17,026 nt of DNA. It comes from Pleurotus ostreatus/Saccharomyces cerevisiae fusant. Its lineage: Eukaryota; Opisthokonta. The notes under the pieces are model-generated. The model ran no database searches. It was not told where the DNA came from and saw nothing but the letters and a program-made list of their open reading frames with translations. The DNA lies in NCBI GenBank assembly GCA_024196135.1, contig JAMQCK010000724.1:1-17026 (forward strand). Reading direction: 5' to 3'. Shown in pieces: positions 1-8,709 of this stretch. Position 1 is the stretch's first letter. The number at the start of each line of letters is the position of its first letter. A program made the translations under genes and the position numbers.

Positions 1-59
1 CGCGCTCGGAGCCGAAGTCACGTGTGGTCACGTTGCTGGTTCGAATCCTGCCGAAGCAG
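1..59 (+). tRNA. Possible 3' half of a class II tRNA, cut by the window edge
   Basis: Positions 38-48 match the Pol III B-box consensus GGTTCGANTCC exactly. Just upstream, 20-24 (ACGTG) pairs with 29-33 (CACGT) around a four-base loop, like the long variable arm of a Leu or Ser tRNA. The T stem would be 35-39 with 47-51, but 37:49 is a T:T mismatch. The 5' half, including the A box and anticodon, lies off the window or is separated by an intron. No run of four T follows in the next 100 bases. It could be a decayed or chance match. Confidence 0.3.
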
Positions 60-507
60 TACTCTGCGTGTCTCCGCATGACGGCGAGCAGCAGGAAGGC
101 TTGTCCGAGCCCCAACGATTATCTAGGACATTGTCGCAGTGCGGCAAGCGGACCGAAGGCTTGGGGCGCGGGGAGCGCTGCTACTGAATATAGTAGGGCC
201 TGCCAAAGGACTCGCAGGATGTCATCGACGACGCGCAGACTCGTGATCAGGCGCCGAAGAGCTCTCTGCTATCCTCGGTCGGTCGCTGCGGGTGGGTAAC
301 ACTGCAGACTAGAGATATCGAAGGTTAGGAAGCGTAGTCTCCCTGGTTTTCTGTGTCATAAAACACCCCCCGACGCGCCCGTTGTACAGTCGCGACGCCG
401 GTGCGATATATACGGGACCGTCCGTATGACCCAGACCAATGTGGCTATTTCGCCTGTTTATATGTATTTTTCCGCGTTTTTCAGCCGCAGGGCGTATCAC
501 TAGCCAT
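60..507. other. No gene recognised
   Basis: Short open frames exist on both strands, but none has a recognisable motif or convincing splice structure. The stretch ends in the 15-bp tandem repeat at 508. Confidence 0.5.
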
Positions 508-567
508 ATTGGGTCTTGCCAAATTGGGCCTTGCCAAATTGGGTCTTGCCACATTGGGTCTTGCCGT
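508..567 (+). repeat. 15-bp tandem repeat, four copies
   Basis: Four head-to-tail copies of a 15-bp unit (ATTGGGTCTTGCCAA with one or two changes per copy). Because 15 is a multiple of three, the array reads open in several frames: LGLAK repeats on the + strand, WQDPI-type and GKTQF-type repeats on the minus strand. No enclosing gene is supported, so this is treated as a minisatellite. Confidence 0.85.
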
Positions 568-891
568 ACTGGTTAAACTGATAGACATGGAGGGAGGAAG
601 GAGGGGGGCACGTACGAAGGGGAGGGAAGAGGGGGGTTATACAGGCAAGAGGGAGGACACGTACAAAAGAGAGGGATGGGTGCCCGCGTTGCCCTTCGCA
701 CACAGGAGGCACCGGCTGGGCATTCTCCCAGCTGCTTAGACAAAGGGCGGGTGTACGACCGCGCGGCCGTCGCGCGGCGGCGGACGACACCTCCGACTCG
801 GTGAGCAGTTGTTATGCAGCGGGATGGACGCGCTCGCCCTCATCTCGTAGTCTTCGCGCTGTGTAAGTAAGTTGGAATCAATATATTTCAG

Positions 892-1140
892 GTCTTTTCT
901 ACGGGTACAGGCTCTACGCTACGTGTAAAGCGCGAAGGTGATGACCTCGTGCGTCGTCCTCCCCACACCTCGCTTCCCTCCTTCGAAACCCCACTCCCCC
1001 GCGCTCTCAACACCTTCCTCAAGTCCCCCGAGCGTTCACGATCCTCGGCCGAGTCGGCAAAGGTCGGAAACGACCTTCAACTCGCCTTCGACACCACCCC
1101 TCCCTCCTCGTACTCCCCCACCTCGGAAGCGCGTCGTTGA
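892..1140 (+). other. Possible terminal coding exon, unassigned
   Basis: A good 3' splice site (AT-rich stretch ending TTTCAG at 886-891) is followed by an open frame of 82 codons ending in TGA at 1138-1140. The product begins VFSTGTGSTLRVKREGDD and continues through PPHTSLPSFETPL. It is not low complexity at first and has a Ser/Pro-rich end. A possible donor GTGAGC at 801 would give a 91-bp intron in the same phase, with the frame open for some distance upstream. No start codon or family was recognised. It may be a gene remnant or chance. Confidence 0.22.
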
Positions 1141-2194
1141 CGCACGGCACAGTTCTATAGGCTTATGAGCAACAGAAAGGACACTCAGAAAGAAGATCTG
1201 CCGAGGGCGCACCTTGTTTATGAGGAAGGCATGGGGACGGGTGTATCGCCCCCACCCTCGCGAGGTCAAAGGACGCGCTCGAGCGCTGCGCCAGCTTGCC
1301 TCCACATCCCCGGCGGTGTCCTTGAGGTACACGCTGCGTTTCCGCTCTGTTCGAGCGCCGCCCGAGCACAGCAGACCTCGCGCAAATCAGGGCGGTGGAG
1401 AGGGCGAGGCCGTAGCGTATGGGACGCGTTCGGAGACTGAGAGGGAGTTCGCGGCAGCCAGAATCCGCGACCTCGGGGTGCATGGCCGCGTCGAGTTGCC
1501 AGTCGTCGAGCCGGTGTGTATGCGGGATGGGCGCCGACGGTACTGACGCGCACGGCGCGTCCGTGCTGAAGCGCGCGTAAGATTCACCACGCCAACGGAG
1601 GGGCGCAACCCGCGACGCACTGGTGCTCACATGCGCCGCGGCGGTTCGCTCCAAGCGCGTCGCCACTGCGCGCATCCGCTCCCCCGAATTGCTTCCACGG
1701 CGACGGTGCCGCAGCTCCGAGATGGAGCGTCAGCTTCGTCGCGGCGCAGGCGTGCCATACGCGCAGCTCGAGGCGGCGGCTCGCCCTTCGCCTTGGTGCG
1801 GAAGGATAGGGGCAGAAGCATTCGCGCCTTCGACGAGGTCCTCGGCGCCTTCGGGCTGGCGCGCGGGTCGACGGCGAGGCCGCATAGGTACTAAGGGCGG
1901 GCGGCGACGGAAGGGTGGGGGAGTCAAAGCAGGGGCGCCCGCGTCGTGGGGAATGAGCGTCGTCGATCGTAGCTGCGCGGTCGCACCACGTAGTGGGTCT
2001 CACTGTCGAAGGCATCGCCGAGGCGGCGTACCCGCCCGGCGGCCGATCGGAGGAGGGTGCTGCGACGGGGTGGAGGGTAGGCGAAGAGCGCAAAGGGAGG
2101 CGGGCGACGCGCTGAATCGGTCTTCGCCGTCCCGCAGCCACGGGTAGACGGGCGCATTAACCGGTGCTGAGGCAGCGGCGATCCGTTCGCTACG
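1141..2194. other. GC-rich stretch without a supportable gene
   Basis: Long overlapping frames are open on both strands, as expected for GC-rich DNA with few stop codons. The translations are Arg/Ala/Pro-rich and none shows a domain. Scattered protein-like patches in different minus-strand frames could reflect a decayed gene with frameshifts, but no splice model joins them. Confidence 0.4.
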
Positions 2195-2345
2195 CTAGCG
2201 AGTTGCGAGCCGCATGAATGGAGGGCTTGTCGTATCCGTAATCGAAGGTGCGACCAGAGCGTCCGCGCGGTCTTCGAGCGCGTAGGGGAGGGGATGGCAT
2301 TGCCAAATGACCTTGAGGTAGGCGGGGAACGGGCGAGGCCTCCTC
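2195..2345 (-). pseudogene. Coding-like fragment of unknown family
   Basis: On the minus strand a frame reads FPAYLKVIWQCHPLPYALED and continues RADALVAP before a TAG near 2195. Its first part has strongly G/C third positions, as in the two real genes here. There is no start, no clear splice partner and no recognised family, so it is offered only as a likely relic. An overlapping minus frame is also open. Confidence 0.25.
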
Positions 2346-2577
2346 AGCGATCCCGCGCGCGCTTCGTGCATGAGGGAGGTCATTCTTCCTCGCCAACTCA
2401 GGGTCCCGATTGCACTGCGCGCGCTTGGGAGGGCGCCACCGCATGCATCCGTGCGCACCGATCGTGATGCGCAAGAGGACGCACCCCCTATGTCGCTGGC
2501 AGTAATCAGCATGCAGAAGAATACACGACGTTCAGCCTGCTCACCGCTCATCGTTACGCAATATCATGCAGAGGATT

Positions 2578-2638
2578 CGCCCACGTATCTCTCCAAGCCT
2601 CACTACGGCGGAGGTGGCAGTGGCGAGATACGTGGGCG
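2578..2638. repeat. Perfect 14-bp inverted repeat (hairpin)
   Basis: CGCCCACGTATCTC at 2578-2591 is exactly reverse-complemented at 2625-2638, with a 33-base loop. The outer flanks are also partly complementary (GCAGAGGA against CAGAGGGG). It could be a cruciform, a small RNA hairpin or a relic of a short inverted-repeat element. No target duplication was seen. Confidence 0.7.
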
Positions 2639-3365
2639 GTTCCCCTCTGAGGTCGCGCGCGTTGATGCGCGGGAAGCAGGGGGCGTCTGAACGAGCACTC
2701 ACCAAAAGATGGTCTCTGATTCCTCCTCCAGGATGGTGCGAGCGCAAGGGGGACGGAGGTGCTGGCGGTCGCAGGTAGGCTGGCGGTGAAGCTCGAAGGC
2801 GCGAACTTGGGCGTGATCAACAAACTCGACCAGTCACGCGTAAACGGGTGCGGTCACGCAGACGCGACATGTCCCACACACGTCATACACCACTGCCGCG
2901 CCGACCGGCGTCTCCTTTCCAGGTGAAGCCACGAATGCAAAGGGTTTGCAGCAGCTCCTGTGATAACAAAGGTTACGGCTTGCAAAGGTGTGTAAGGAGG
3001 GCTCATACAACCTCAACTCCAACTTCGACCTTGACTCGGCGCGACCTCGATGCTGGATGCGCGGCCGGCTTCTCTCGACCCAAAGATTTTCCATGCGACG
3101 GCTGGCTTACAAACTCGATGTATCTGTCTCGACGATATCGGGTCATAGGCTGGTAGGCTCGACCCGACTCGAGCGCTGGCGAAGCTCTCTACCCGACTGC
3201 CATAGGTTGGGCTCGACTTAGATCAAAAATACTCAACTTCGTCTTATACTGCCATCCCCACGAAGCTTTACTGGACCCGACGTCGTGCTTGTCTCCGATC
3301 CTCAGTGCTCAACGACGGGCTAGACCGAGGGCTCAGTACGACCCCGCTCGGCTGCTCGAATCAAG
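2639..3365. other. No gene recognised
   Basis: Contains short frames only. A + strand piece near 2785-2840 reads protein-like (VKLEGANLGVINKLD) but is not bounded by convincing splice sites. Composition becomes more AT-rich and stop-rich after about 3100, on approach to the transposon at 3366. Confidence 0.45.
3363..3365. repeat. Target-site duplication, left copy (AAG)
   Basis: AAG lies immediately outside the left TIR and is repeated at 5060-5062 immediately outside the right TIR. A three-base match alone is weak, but it sits exactly at the TIR boundaries. Confidence 0.65.
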
Positions 3366-3399
3366 CACTGGGAAAAGGAATCGACGTGAAATTCGCTCA
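3366..3399 (+). repeat. Left terminal inverted repeat, 34 bp
   Basis: Starts CACTGGG and ends ATTCGCTCA. It is the exact reverse complement of 5026-5059. Identity stops at 3400, so 34 bp is the full perfect TIR. Confidence 0.9.
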
Positions 3400-3625
3400 A
3401 CATTTCACTTAGGTTTGATGTAAATTCACTACGATCTGAGCGGTTTTCGCTCGAGACTCAACGGCTTTCGCTCAACCGTACGCGAAAATATTTCACGTCA
3501 AAAAAGTCGCGTTTCGCGACCTCGGTTTCGCTCAACTTCGAGCGAAAATCACCATTCACTGAGTGAAATGGCCGAGATTCGTTTTTTACTGCTTTTGGAT
3601 GCTTCTTTCATCGGTATCGCTCAAG
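3400..3625. repeat. Left subterminal motif array
   Basis: The motif TTTCGCTC(A/G) recurs at about 3445, 3466 and 3526. Inverted or degenerate copies occur at about 3540 (GAGCGAAA) and 3613. Small palindromes are interleaved: GTCGCG-TTT-CGCGAC at 3506-3520 and TCACTGAGTGA near 3556. In CACTA elements such subterminal arrays bind the element's own protein; that role here is inferred. Confidence 0.65.
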
Positions 3626-3912
3626 TATTAGATCAAGGGAATATATTCAAGGGGGTTCTACTATGACAACTATCTCTACGAGTATTAGGGCAGGCGGCCG
3701 TGCATTGCAGGCTTGGCCTAACACCGAACCTTTCGAGTGCTTCGAGGGCTGCAGATGACTCTTCAAACCATTATATACAATCCTGGGGGCAAGACTCACC
3801 CATCTCGAGCTGACCTAGTCAAAGTTACACAACGTCGCCGTAAGTTGCAATCCTCGTCAGTTGTGGGACTAAGCAGAGTGAGCATCTTCTGTTTTGGATG
3901 ACGATGCGGACA

Positions 3913-4554
3913 TCACAAACGTACTCTAGTAGCATAAGGCTCATGGGCGACGCACACGAGATCGGGATGGAGCATCCCCCTGTCGTGATAGTCCGATCTC
4001 TGCGATTGCCGAAGATCTGGGCGGGGCGTATGAGTGAAAGGGGGCGCGCGGGTGCCGCGCCTACGCACCTGCACGTTACGAAGTGAGGTCTTATCACAGT
4101 GGTCGCACGACGCGTCGACGGCGGTGGTATGGCCCGTGCCGTTGTTGATCGCGCGGTTGTCGCCAGTCGGGTAGCCTGCGGTGCTGAGCTCCTGATCGGG
4201 CGCGGTGTATAATCTGGTGTCGGTGAGGGTATAGGTCTCACTGGGGCAGAGCTGGAGCTTGTATCCCTGTGGCCCCCGCTCTCGAACGCCTTGTTGAGGC
4301 GGTCGGTGACCGTCTCCGCGGGTTCGTAGCTGATGCAGTCCGGCGCGCGCGACGGGAAGCACCCTCAAGGATGATATGCGAGAGCTGGAGTATCTAGTGA
4401 AGGGACGCTAGATATCGGGTCGAGGGATTGAGGTGAAAGAGGGAGTGGTCTGCATTTGTAGCCAGCATTAGCATCCGTCACTGGAGGAGGGAGGTTGCGC
4501 GCACGCACCATGATCCTGTGAGTCGAGCAGCACCATCAGCATTGCCGCCGCCAT
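3913..4554 (-). pseudogene. Captured fragment of a secreted beta-helix (pectin-lyase-like) gene
   Basis: On the minus strand a candidate first exon (4554-4509) reads MAAAMLMVLLDSQDH, signal-peptide-like, followed by a GTGCGT donor. A second exon of roughly 4370-4069 reads DCISYEPAETVTDRLNKAF. It then shifts frame near 4270-4280 and continues GYKLQLCPSETYTLT, APDQELSTAGYPTGDNRA, VDASCDHCD and SLRNVQ. A 52-bp intron with GTGCGT donor and CAG acceptor (4068-4017) follows, then a poorly preserved exon. The spacing of LCP, QELST-GYPT, C-x2-C and RNVQ resembles fungal right-handed parallel beta-helix proteins; this assignment is by recognition, not by search. The copy is truncated and frameshifted, so it is not functional as drawn. 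Its position wholly inside the TIRs points to capture by the transposon. Confidence 0.55.
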
Positions 4555-4559
4555 AGCTC

Positions 4560-4890
4560 AGTCTTGGGGCCATGCGTCGTACGCGAGGCACATCACCACG
4601 CACGATGGTAGGCGATGATGGGCGATGGTGGTTGGGGACAAGACTTCGACGACTTGCGAAGTCACGTACGTCATTGTGTGGTGCTAACGCCACATAATGC
4701 CAGGCCGTTGCTCATCGTCGCGACGGTCGCGCATGCCCTTTCGTCGCCTTCTTCGGTGATGAAGATGGCCAAATATCGATTATCGCTGCAGCTCGGTATC
4801 TATGCCGAACTGGGCACCATTATGCTCGCTGAGTTCCCGATATTTTGATACCTTGAGGGGCTTTGACAGTCTTACTATCCAATATTAGCT
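4560..4890. other. Unassigned interior of the transposon
   Basis: Lies upstream of the captured fragment's possible start. No frame with recognisable content was seen. It may include promoter sequence of the captured gene or filler from an earlier capture. Confidence 0.4.
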
Positions 4891-4894
4891 CTCT

Positions 4895-5025
4895 GTTACT
4901 TTCGCTCGACATCGATCAGTTGTTAGCACAGCGAAATGATGTCGCTTGAGATCATGCGAAATTCACTTGCCCGACGTGAATGCGTTTCGCATGACGTCTA
5001 GCGAAAAGCGAAATTCACTCAATAC
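4895..5025. repeat. Right subterminal motif array
   Basis: Copies of TTTCGCTCG and GCGAAA(T/A), several followed by TTCACT, recur between 4895 and 5025 in both orientations. They share their cores with the left array, as expected if both ends are bound by one transposition protein. Confidence 0.65.
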
Positions 5026-5059
5026 TGAGCGAATTTCACGTCGATTCCTTTTCCCAGTG
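5026..5059 (-). repeat. Right terminal inverted repeat, 34 bp
   Basis: Starts TGAGCGAATTTCACG and ends CCCAGTG. All 34 bases pair with the left TIR. Confidence 0.9.
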
Positions 5060-5062
5060 AAG
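5060..5062. repeat. Target-site duplication, right copy (AAG)
   Basis: Direct match to 3363-3365, abutting the right TIR. Its length fits the 3-bp duplication known for CACTA-type elements. Confidence 0.65.
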
Positions 5063-6120
5063 GCAGCATGACCTACCGAGCCTTGGCTCTCGGTTTGTCG
5101 CTCGCTCGACGCACTACTCGGCTCTGCGCGGCTCAATTCTTGACGTACGATTCGTCGCCCTTTGTTCTCCTTCGTGCTCGGCAAAGAATGCAGGTTAGCA
5201 CTTGACAGAGCTCTCGGCCGCGACGCTGAACTGCGGCATATTTTCCTTCAGCACGGTACGAAACCAGCACGGCTCGCCGATTCATCAATCATGTCCGTGG
5301 GTCGATGCTAGACGGTAATCTAAGCTCTACTCGATCGAAGCCAGCCCCTTCCTCCTTCTCGCACTTGGACGATTTCCGTATAACTTGACTCGCGGCTTCT
5401 CTAGGCATCAAAGGTGGCGACGCGGTAGCTGAGGCGAAGCGCTTAGAAATCAGCGCTGCCTCCAGAAACATGCCTGTGCACTACATGCTCCGATCCTCGG
5501 TGGTAGCCCTCTGTCCTACCTCGCATCTCCACCCTCATCCATTTTCTTCTCCCGTCAGCCTCCTTCGACGGCTCGTCTCGGACGAAAACGACTTTCTCCC
5601 CTCCCCCATCCCCTAGTCTATGCAGGTTTTATGTGTGCGACGAACCCCGCGACCATTCATTAACGGTGCGCGTTGTGCTTGGGCTGCGAGATCACAAAGC
5701 GCCGTCAGATATGCTTTGTAGGTGGGAACGCCTTCCCATCGCGTTCATCGCGCACTTCAGGGGTGCGTTGCATTCGGGTTGTCATATACTTGACGTCCTT
5801 GTTTCGCGACATGACCTCCGGAGCCCCTCCGAACCGCCACTCGCATCTTCGTCACTTGACCTGCATCTAAATTGCCGTATATGGCAAGTCGTCCCCTACC
5901 ACCCACGAACCCTGGCTAACACAACGCCCTAGGCTCGGTGGCCCTTCCCACGCGTCTTGTCTAATCAAGTCTGGGCCACCCTTTCATAGAATCACTTGAT
6001 CATGGCGAACGCCACTCGTAATGCAGAATAAGGCCGTCTACTCCGCGGAAAAGGCCAAGTCGTCAAGCAGCTGAGGCCGTCGAGGGTAGGCAAAGGGTGG
6101 GAACCTTTCGCGGGGGCGCG
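5063..6120. other. No gene recognised
   Basis: Holds short frames only. A 60-residue minus-strand frame (5471-5289) and a 99-residue + frame (5633-5932) show no motif and no splice context. Pyrimidine-rich patches near 5530-5620 are promoter-like but no start follows them. The last part is the upstream region of the zinc-finger gene at 6291. Confidence 0.45.
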
Positions 6121-6121
6121 C

Positions 6122-6128
6122 TATATAG
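6122..6128 (+). promoter_or_regulatory. Probable TATA box of the + strand zinc-finger gene
   Basis: TATATAG in a GC-rich surrounding, 163 bp before the ATG at 6291. A pyrimidine-rich stretch (about 6140-6185) follows, as is common around fungal transcription starts. Confidence 0.5.
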
Positions 6129-6290
6129 TTAGGATGCTTCAGACCAGCTTTGCTCGCCTTTCCAGCCCTCGCGACTCGCTCTTCGCTGCGCGCAGTCCGT
6201 CCTCGCGGAGTCGCCGTCGTCGCCACTGAGTGCACATTCGACGCCTTTAATACCCCAAAACTCTTCTGATCCTGCGATTTCGCGCTCGCT

Positions 6291-7693
6291 ATGGCCCCAA
6301 CCAGGACTTCGAAGGCCGCGAAGAAAGTGAGTTTCCCAGTTTTTAGTCCGTCGTCCGCTCCCCCGCTTTTCTTTACCCCTTCGACTACGCTTCACTGACG
6401 CGCATCCTCGTAGAAGGAATGTTACTCCCATGAGAGCCTCCCTGGCTTCGCCCACAATATATGCGAGGGATGCGGCGTGAGGGTGATCGACCGGCACAAC
6501 CAAAGAATGCATAGCGTCGGTCACTTGTCGGACAACTTGTGGTGGGCGGATGCCGTTAAGCGGTGCGTGATATGACCTTTTTACTCCTTCGCGAAGTAGT
6601 GCTGATTCCGGTCCCTCACAGACCCTATCGCTGTGAATACTGCGGGATGGGTTTCTCCCAATCCAACGGGCTTAGGAGACACGTGGCGGCCTACCAGTGC
6701 GTATTCACCTGCCTCATATACCTCCCTTCAACGTCTTTTCTTCCTCTCATTCGGGCTTCTCGCTCGCTCTTCGTACATGCGCTCCTTAATTCCTCTCCAT
6801 CTTCCAAACATTTGGCTGACATTATTTACAGCGACGAGAGCCTGAAGAATCCATGCCCTAGCTGCGACAAGGCGTTCGCCTGCTTGGGTGGCCTCTTGCG
6901 CCACCGTAGAAGGAAGCACAACTACGAGACGCCGAACGCGCGCGGGCCGAGGGAGGAGCCGTACGAGATGGCACCGTCGACCGGGTCGTCGAAGAAGAAT
7001 GCCCCGAACGACTCAGACGACGACAAGCAGGCATCGAAATCCACTGCGCCTCAGACGGAGATTTCGCCCCTGCAGAGGACCCGCGAATGGGTCAATCTTC
7101 TGCCTGCTACGACCGGGTGCGATGAGACCGCGCCGATTGTCGACCCTCACCACCATCTGTATGGATCTTCGGTGGAGTATGTTGACGCGTCTGGTCAAGC
7201 AGTCAACTGTGAGCTAAGTGACGCAACGTTCGGCGGCATGATCCACTCGACGCTCGGCTACGACTACGATGACTCTGTGGCACCTGCCTACACCAACTTC
7301 GCGGACTCGCGGGCGCTAGATTCTCCAGAGGTGTTTGCGTCAGCTTTCGACGACACCCCTTTCCCGCGAGAGGACATGCTCTATATTCCCGGCCCAGAGA
7401 GCCAGGCGCCTGCCTACTACGCTTCGACGCAGGGCTGGCTTCCGCCTACAAACAGGTACAGCTATCACTCGGCCTCGACCTCGCGCCCCTCGACGCCTCC
7501 GGAGGTCATGTCGCTGCCTCCTACAGCCGATTTTGCGCACGAGCATTATGCTCCTGCAGCCTTTGACCAGCCTGCCTACGGTTGGCTTGCTGATGCGACG
7601 ACGTGGTCCCCTGTCGAGACGAACAATGCGTCTCCTGACGCGCTCGACTTTGACTATGCCGACTGGCATCATCAGCAAGCAATAATTCCTTGA
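6291..7693 (+). CDS. Three-finger C2H2 zinc-finger protein, 373 aa, four exons
   Basis: Exons by splice-site reading: 6291-6326, 6414-6562, 6622-6696, 6832-7693. Introns are 87, 59 and 135 bp with GTGAGT or GTGCGT donors, CTGAC/CTGAT branch sites and CAG/TAG acceptors. ATG 6291 has G at -3 and +4. Finger 1 has C29, C32, H45, H49. Finger 2 has C66, C69, H82, H87, where H87 is made by joining CA|C across intron 3. Finger 3 has C98, C101 replaced by the numbering C95-x2-C98, H111, H116. All are C-x2-C-x12-H-x3/4-H. The basic RHRRRKH end of finger 3 could aid nuclear import. Residues from about 120 to 373 are a Ser/Pro/Tyr/Asp-rich, probably disordered tail. It is likely a nuclear DNA-binding regulator; targets are unknown. 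It is a paralogue of the convergent gene at 8710-11052. A longer frame starting GTG at 6563 is not the real start. Confidence 0.87.
6697..6831 (+). other. Intron 3: in-frame, stop-free, splits a zinc-ligand His codon
   Basis: The intron is 135 bp (45 codons) with donor GTGCGT, branch GGCTGAC and acceptor TTTACAG. It contains no stop in the reading frame, so a transcript keeping it would still be translated through. Splicing makes the codon CAC (His87, last ligand of finger 2). Retention makes CAG (Gln) and inserts 45 residues. Whether retention occurs is unknown. Confidence 0.75.
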
Positions 7694-8709
7694 ACACAGT
7701 GTCGACCTGGCTCCAATCGCAAGTGATGGTGCCCTGCGTGCCAACGGTCGCTTTCACAAACGAAGAAGAGCTAACGCTGGGGCTTTTGCTCTCTCTCACC
7801 AGCGGCATTGCCTTGCTCTGCGGCGTGCGCAGTCCATTGCTGCAGGATAAGATACATCGCCCGCGTACTACTGAAGCGCACCCATATCTGTACTAATGTC
7901 TTGATCGCATACTTAACTGAATTCGATGGTTTACTACCCTGAGAATCGTTCGCGAGCTCTTGCGAGAAAGAATCCGAAGGACTGGCGGCGTCAAATACTG
8001 AGATAGCTCGAGAGAGCCCTTTCAAATCCTGGGTCTCGAACTTTGAACTTATGTTTAATTTCGCAGACGCAGAGGAGATGCGCAAGCATCTAGCGCTTGA
8101 CATTCGAGCGCCCGCCTGTGAGTACCAGCCTTCTTCGAAGGCGCGGAGCAGGGATGCCAACCGAAGAGCGCCTTGAATCAAGTGGAGTGTGCGGTGCACG
8201 TCTCCTCCGCACTCTCAACATACTCCCGGATTCTACGCTATGGCTGCTATCAGACTCAAATATATCTCGCCCTCTTGATCTCACGAGTAGCTTGTTACAC
8301 AGCATAACGAGATCTGTCCAGATTGAGTCGAATTCTATGGTATACGAGGAGCGTGAACACTGGGATAGTTTGGGTATGAACACAGTACGAGGCGAATGAT
8401 CAAGTCTAGTAATTGTGGAGCTGACTTGTAGGGTACTTAAGGAATTGTAGTGAGTCCGAGACGGGAAGTCTACCCATGTTAAAAGTGTGCAGAAATATGT
8501 AGGTCAGATGAGAACATGGTACACGATGCGAGTTCCAAGTGCGAGACGATGACGAGAAAATCAGGGGAGAGGATGCAACGGGACAATGCGAGTAATCAGC
8601 GAGAGGATACGGTATGAGGTTGGGTGCGGGGAAAATGCAATCGTAGAGTGAAAGATGCAAGGGTGGAGTGAAAGGTGAACGAGACCACCATGGTACAAAG
8701 ACTCGAAGC
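7694..8709. other. Intergenic region between convergent genes
   Basis: Contains the 3' ends of both transcripts. Base composition is more AT-rich than the genes. A minus-strand frame of 142 codons (8199-7771) and a + frame of 100 codons (8097-8399) look moderately protein-like, but they overlap one another and have no domain or clear introns. The minus-strand frame lies in the likely 3' untranslated zone of the minus gene. Neither is called a gene. Confidence 0.5.

Larger units (their letters stand above)
3366..5059. mobile_element. Non-autonomous CACTA-like DNA transposon with captured gene fragment
   Basis: The element is 1694 bp. Its ends are perfect 34-bp inverted repeats (3366-3399 and 5026-5059) beginning CACTGGGAAAAGGAA, flanked on both sides by AAG (3363-3365 and 5060-5062), which reads as a 3-bp target-site duplication. 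CACTA/EnSpm elements have CACTA or CACTG ends, 3-bp duplications and arrays of subterminal motifs, and all three are present. No transposase-like frame exists inside, so movement would depend on an enzyme supplied in trans. The interior carries a broken host-like gene with introns still present, which suggests capture at the DNA level. The identical TIRs suggest fairly recent insertion. Other superfamilies with short duplications cannot be excluded without the transposase. Confidence 0.82.

Noticed and set aside
1020..1080. Kinase-like glycine loop in another + frame (AFTILGRVGKGR)
   Set aside because: The loop lacks the final Gly and following residues, and the frame has no kinase motifs downstream.
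1163..2147. Overlapping frames of 170-185 codons on both strands
   Set aside because: Arg/Ala/Pro-rich readings of GC-rich DNA without motifs; mutually overlapping on both strands.
3366..5059. Transposase inside the TIR element
   Set aside because: No frame resembles a transposase. The longest interior frame is the captured fragment.
6563..7693. A 376-codon frame starting GTG at 6563 as the whole zinc-finger gene
   Set aside because: The GTG is the first base of intron 2's donor (GTGCGT). Starting at ATG 6291 and splicing restores finger 1 and the last His of finger 2.
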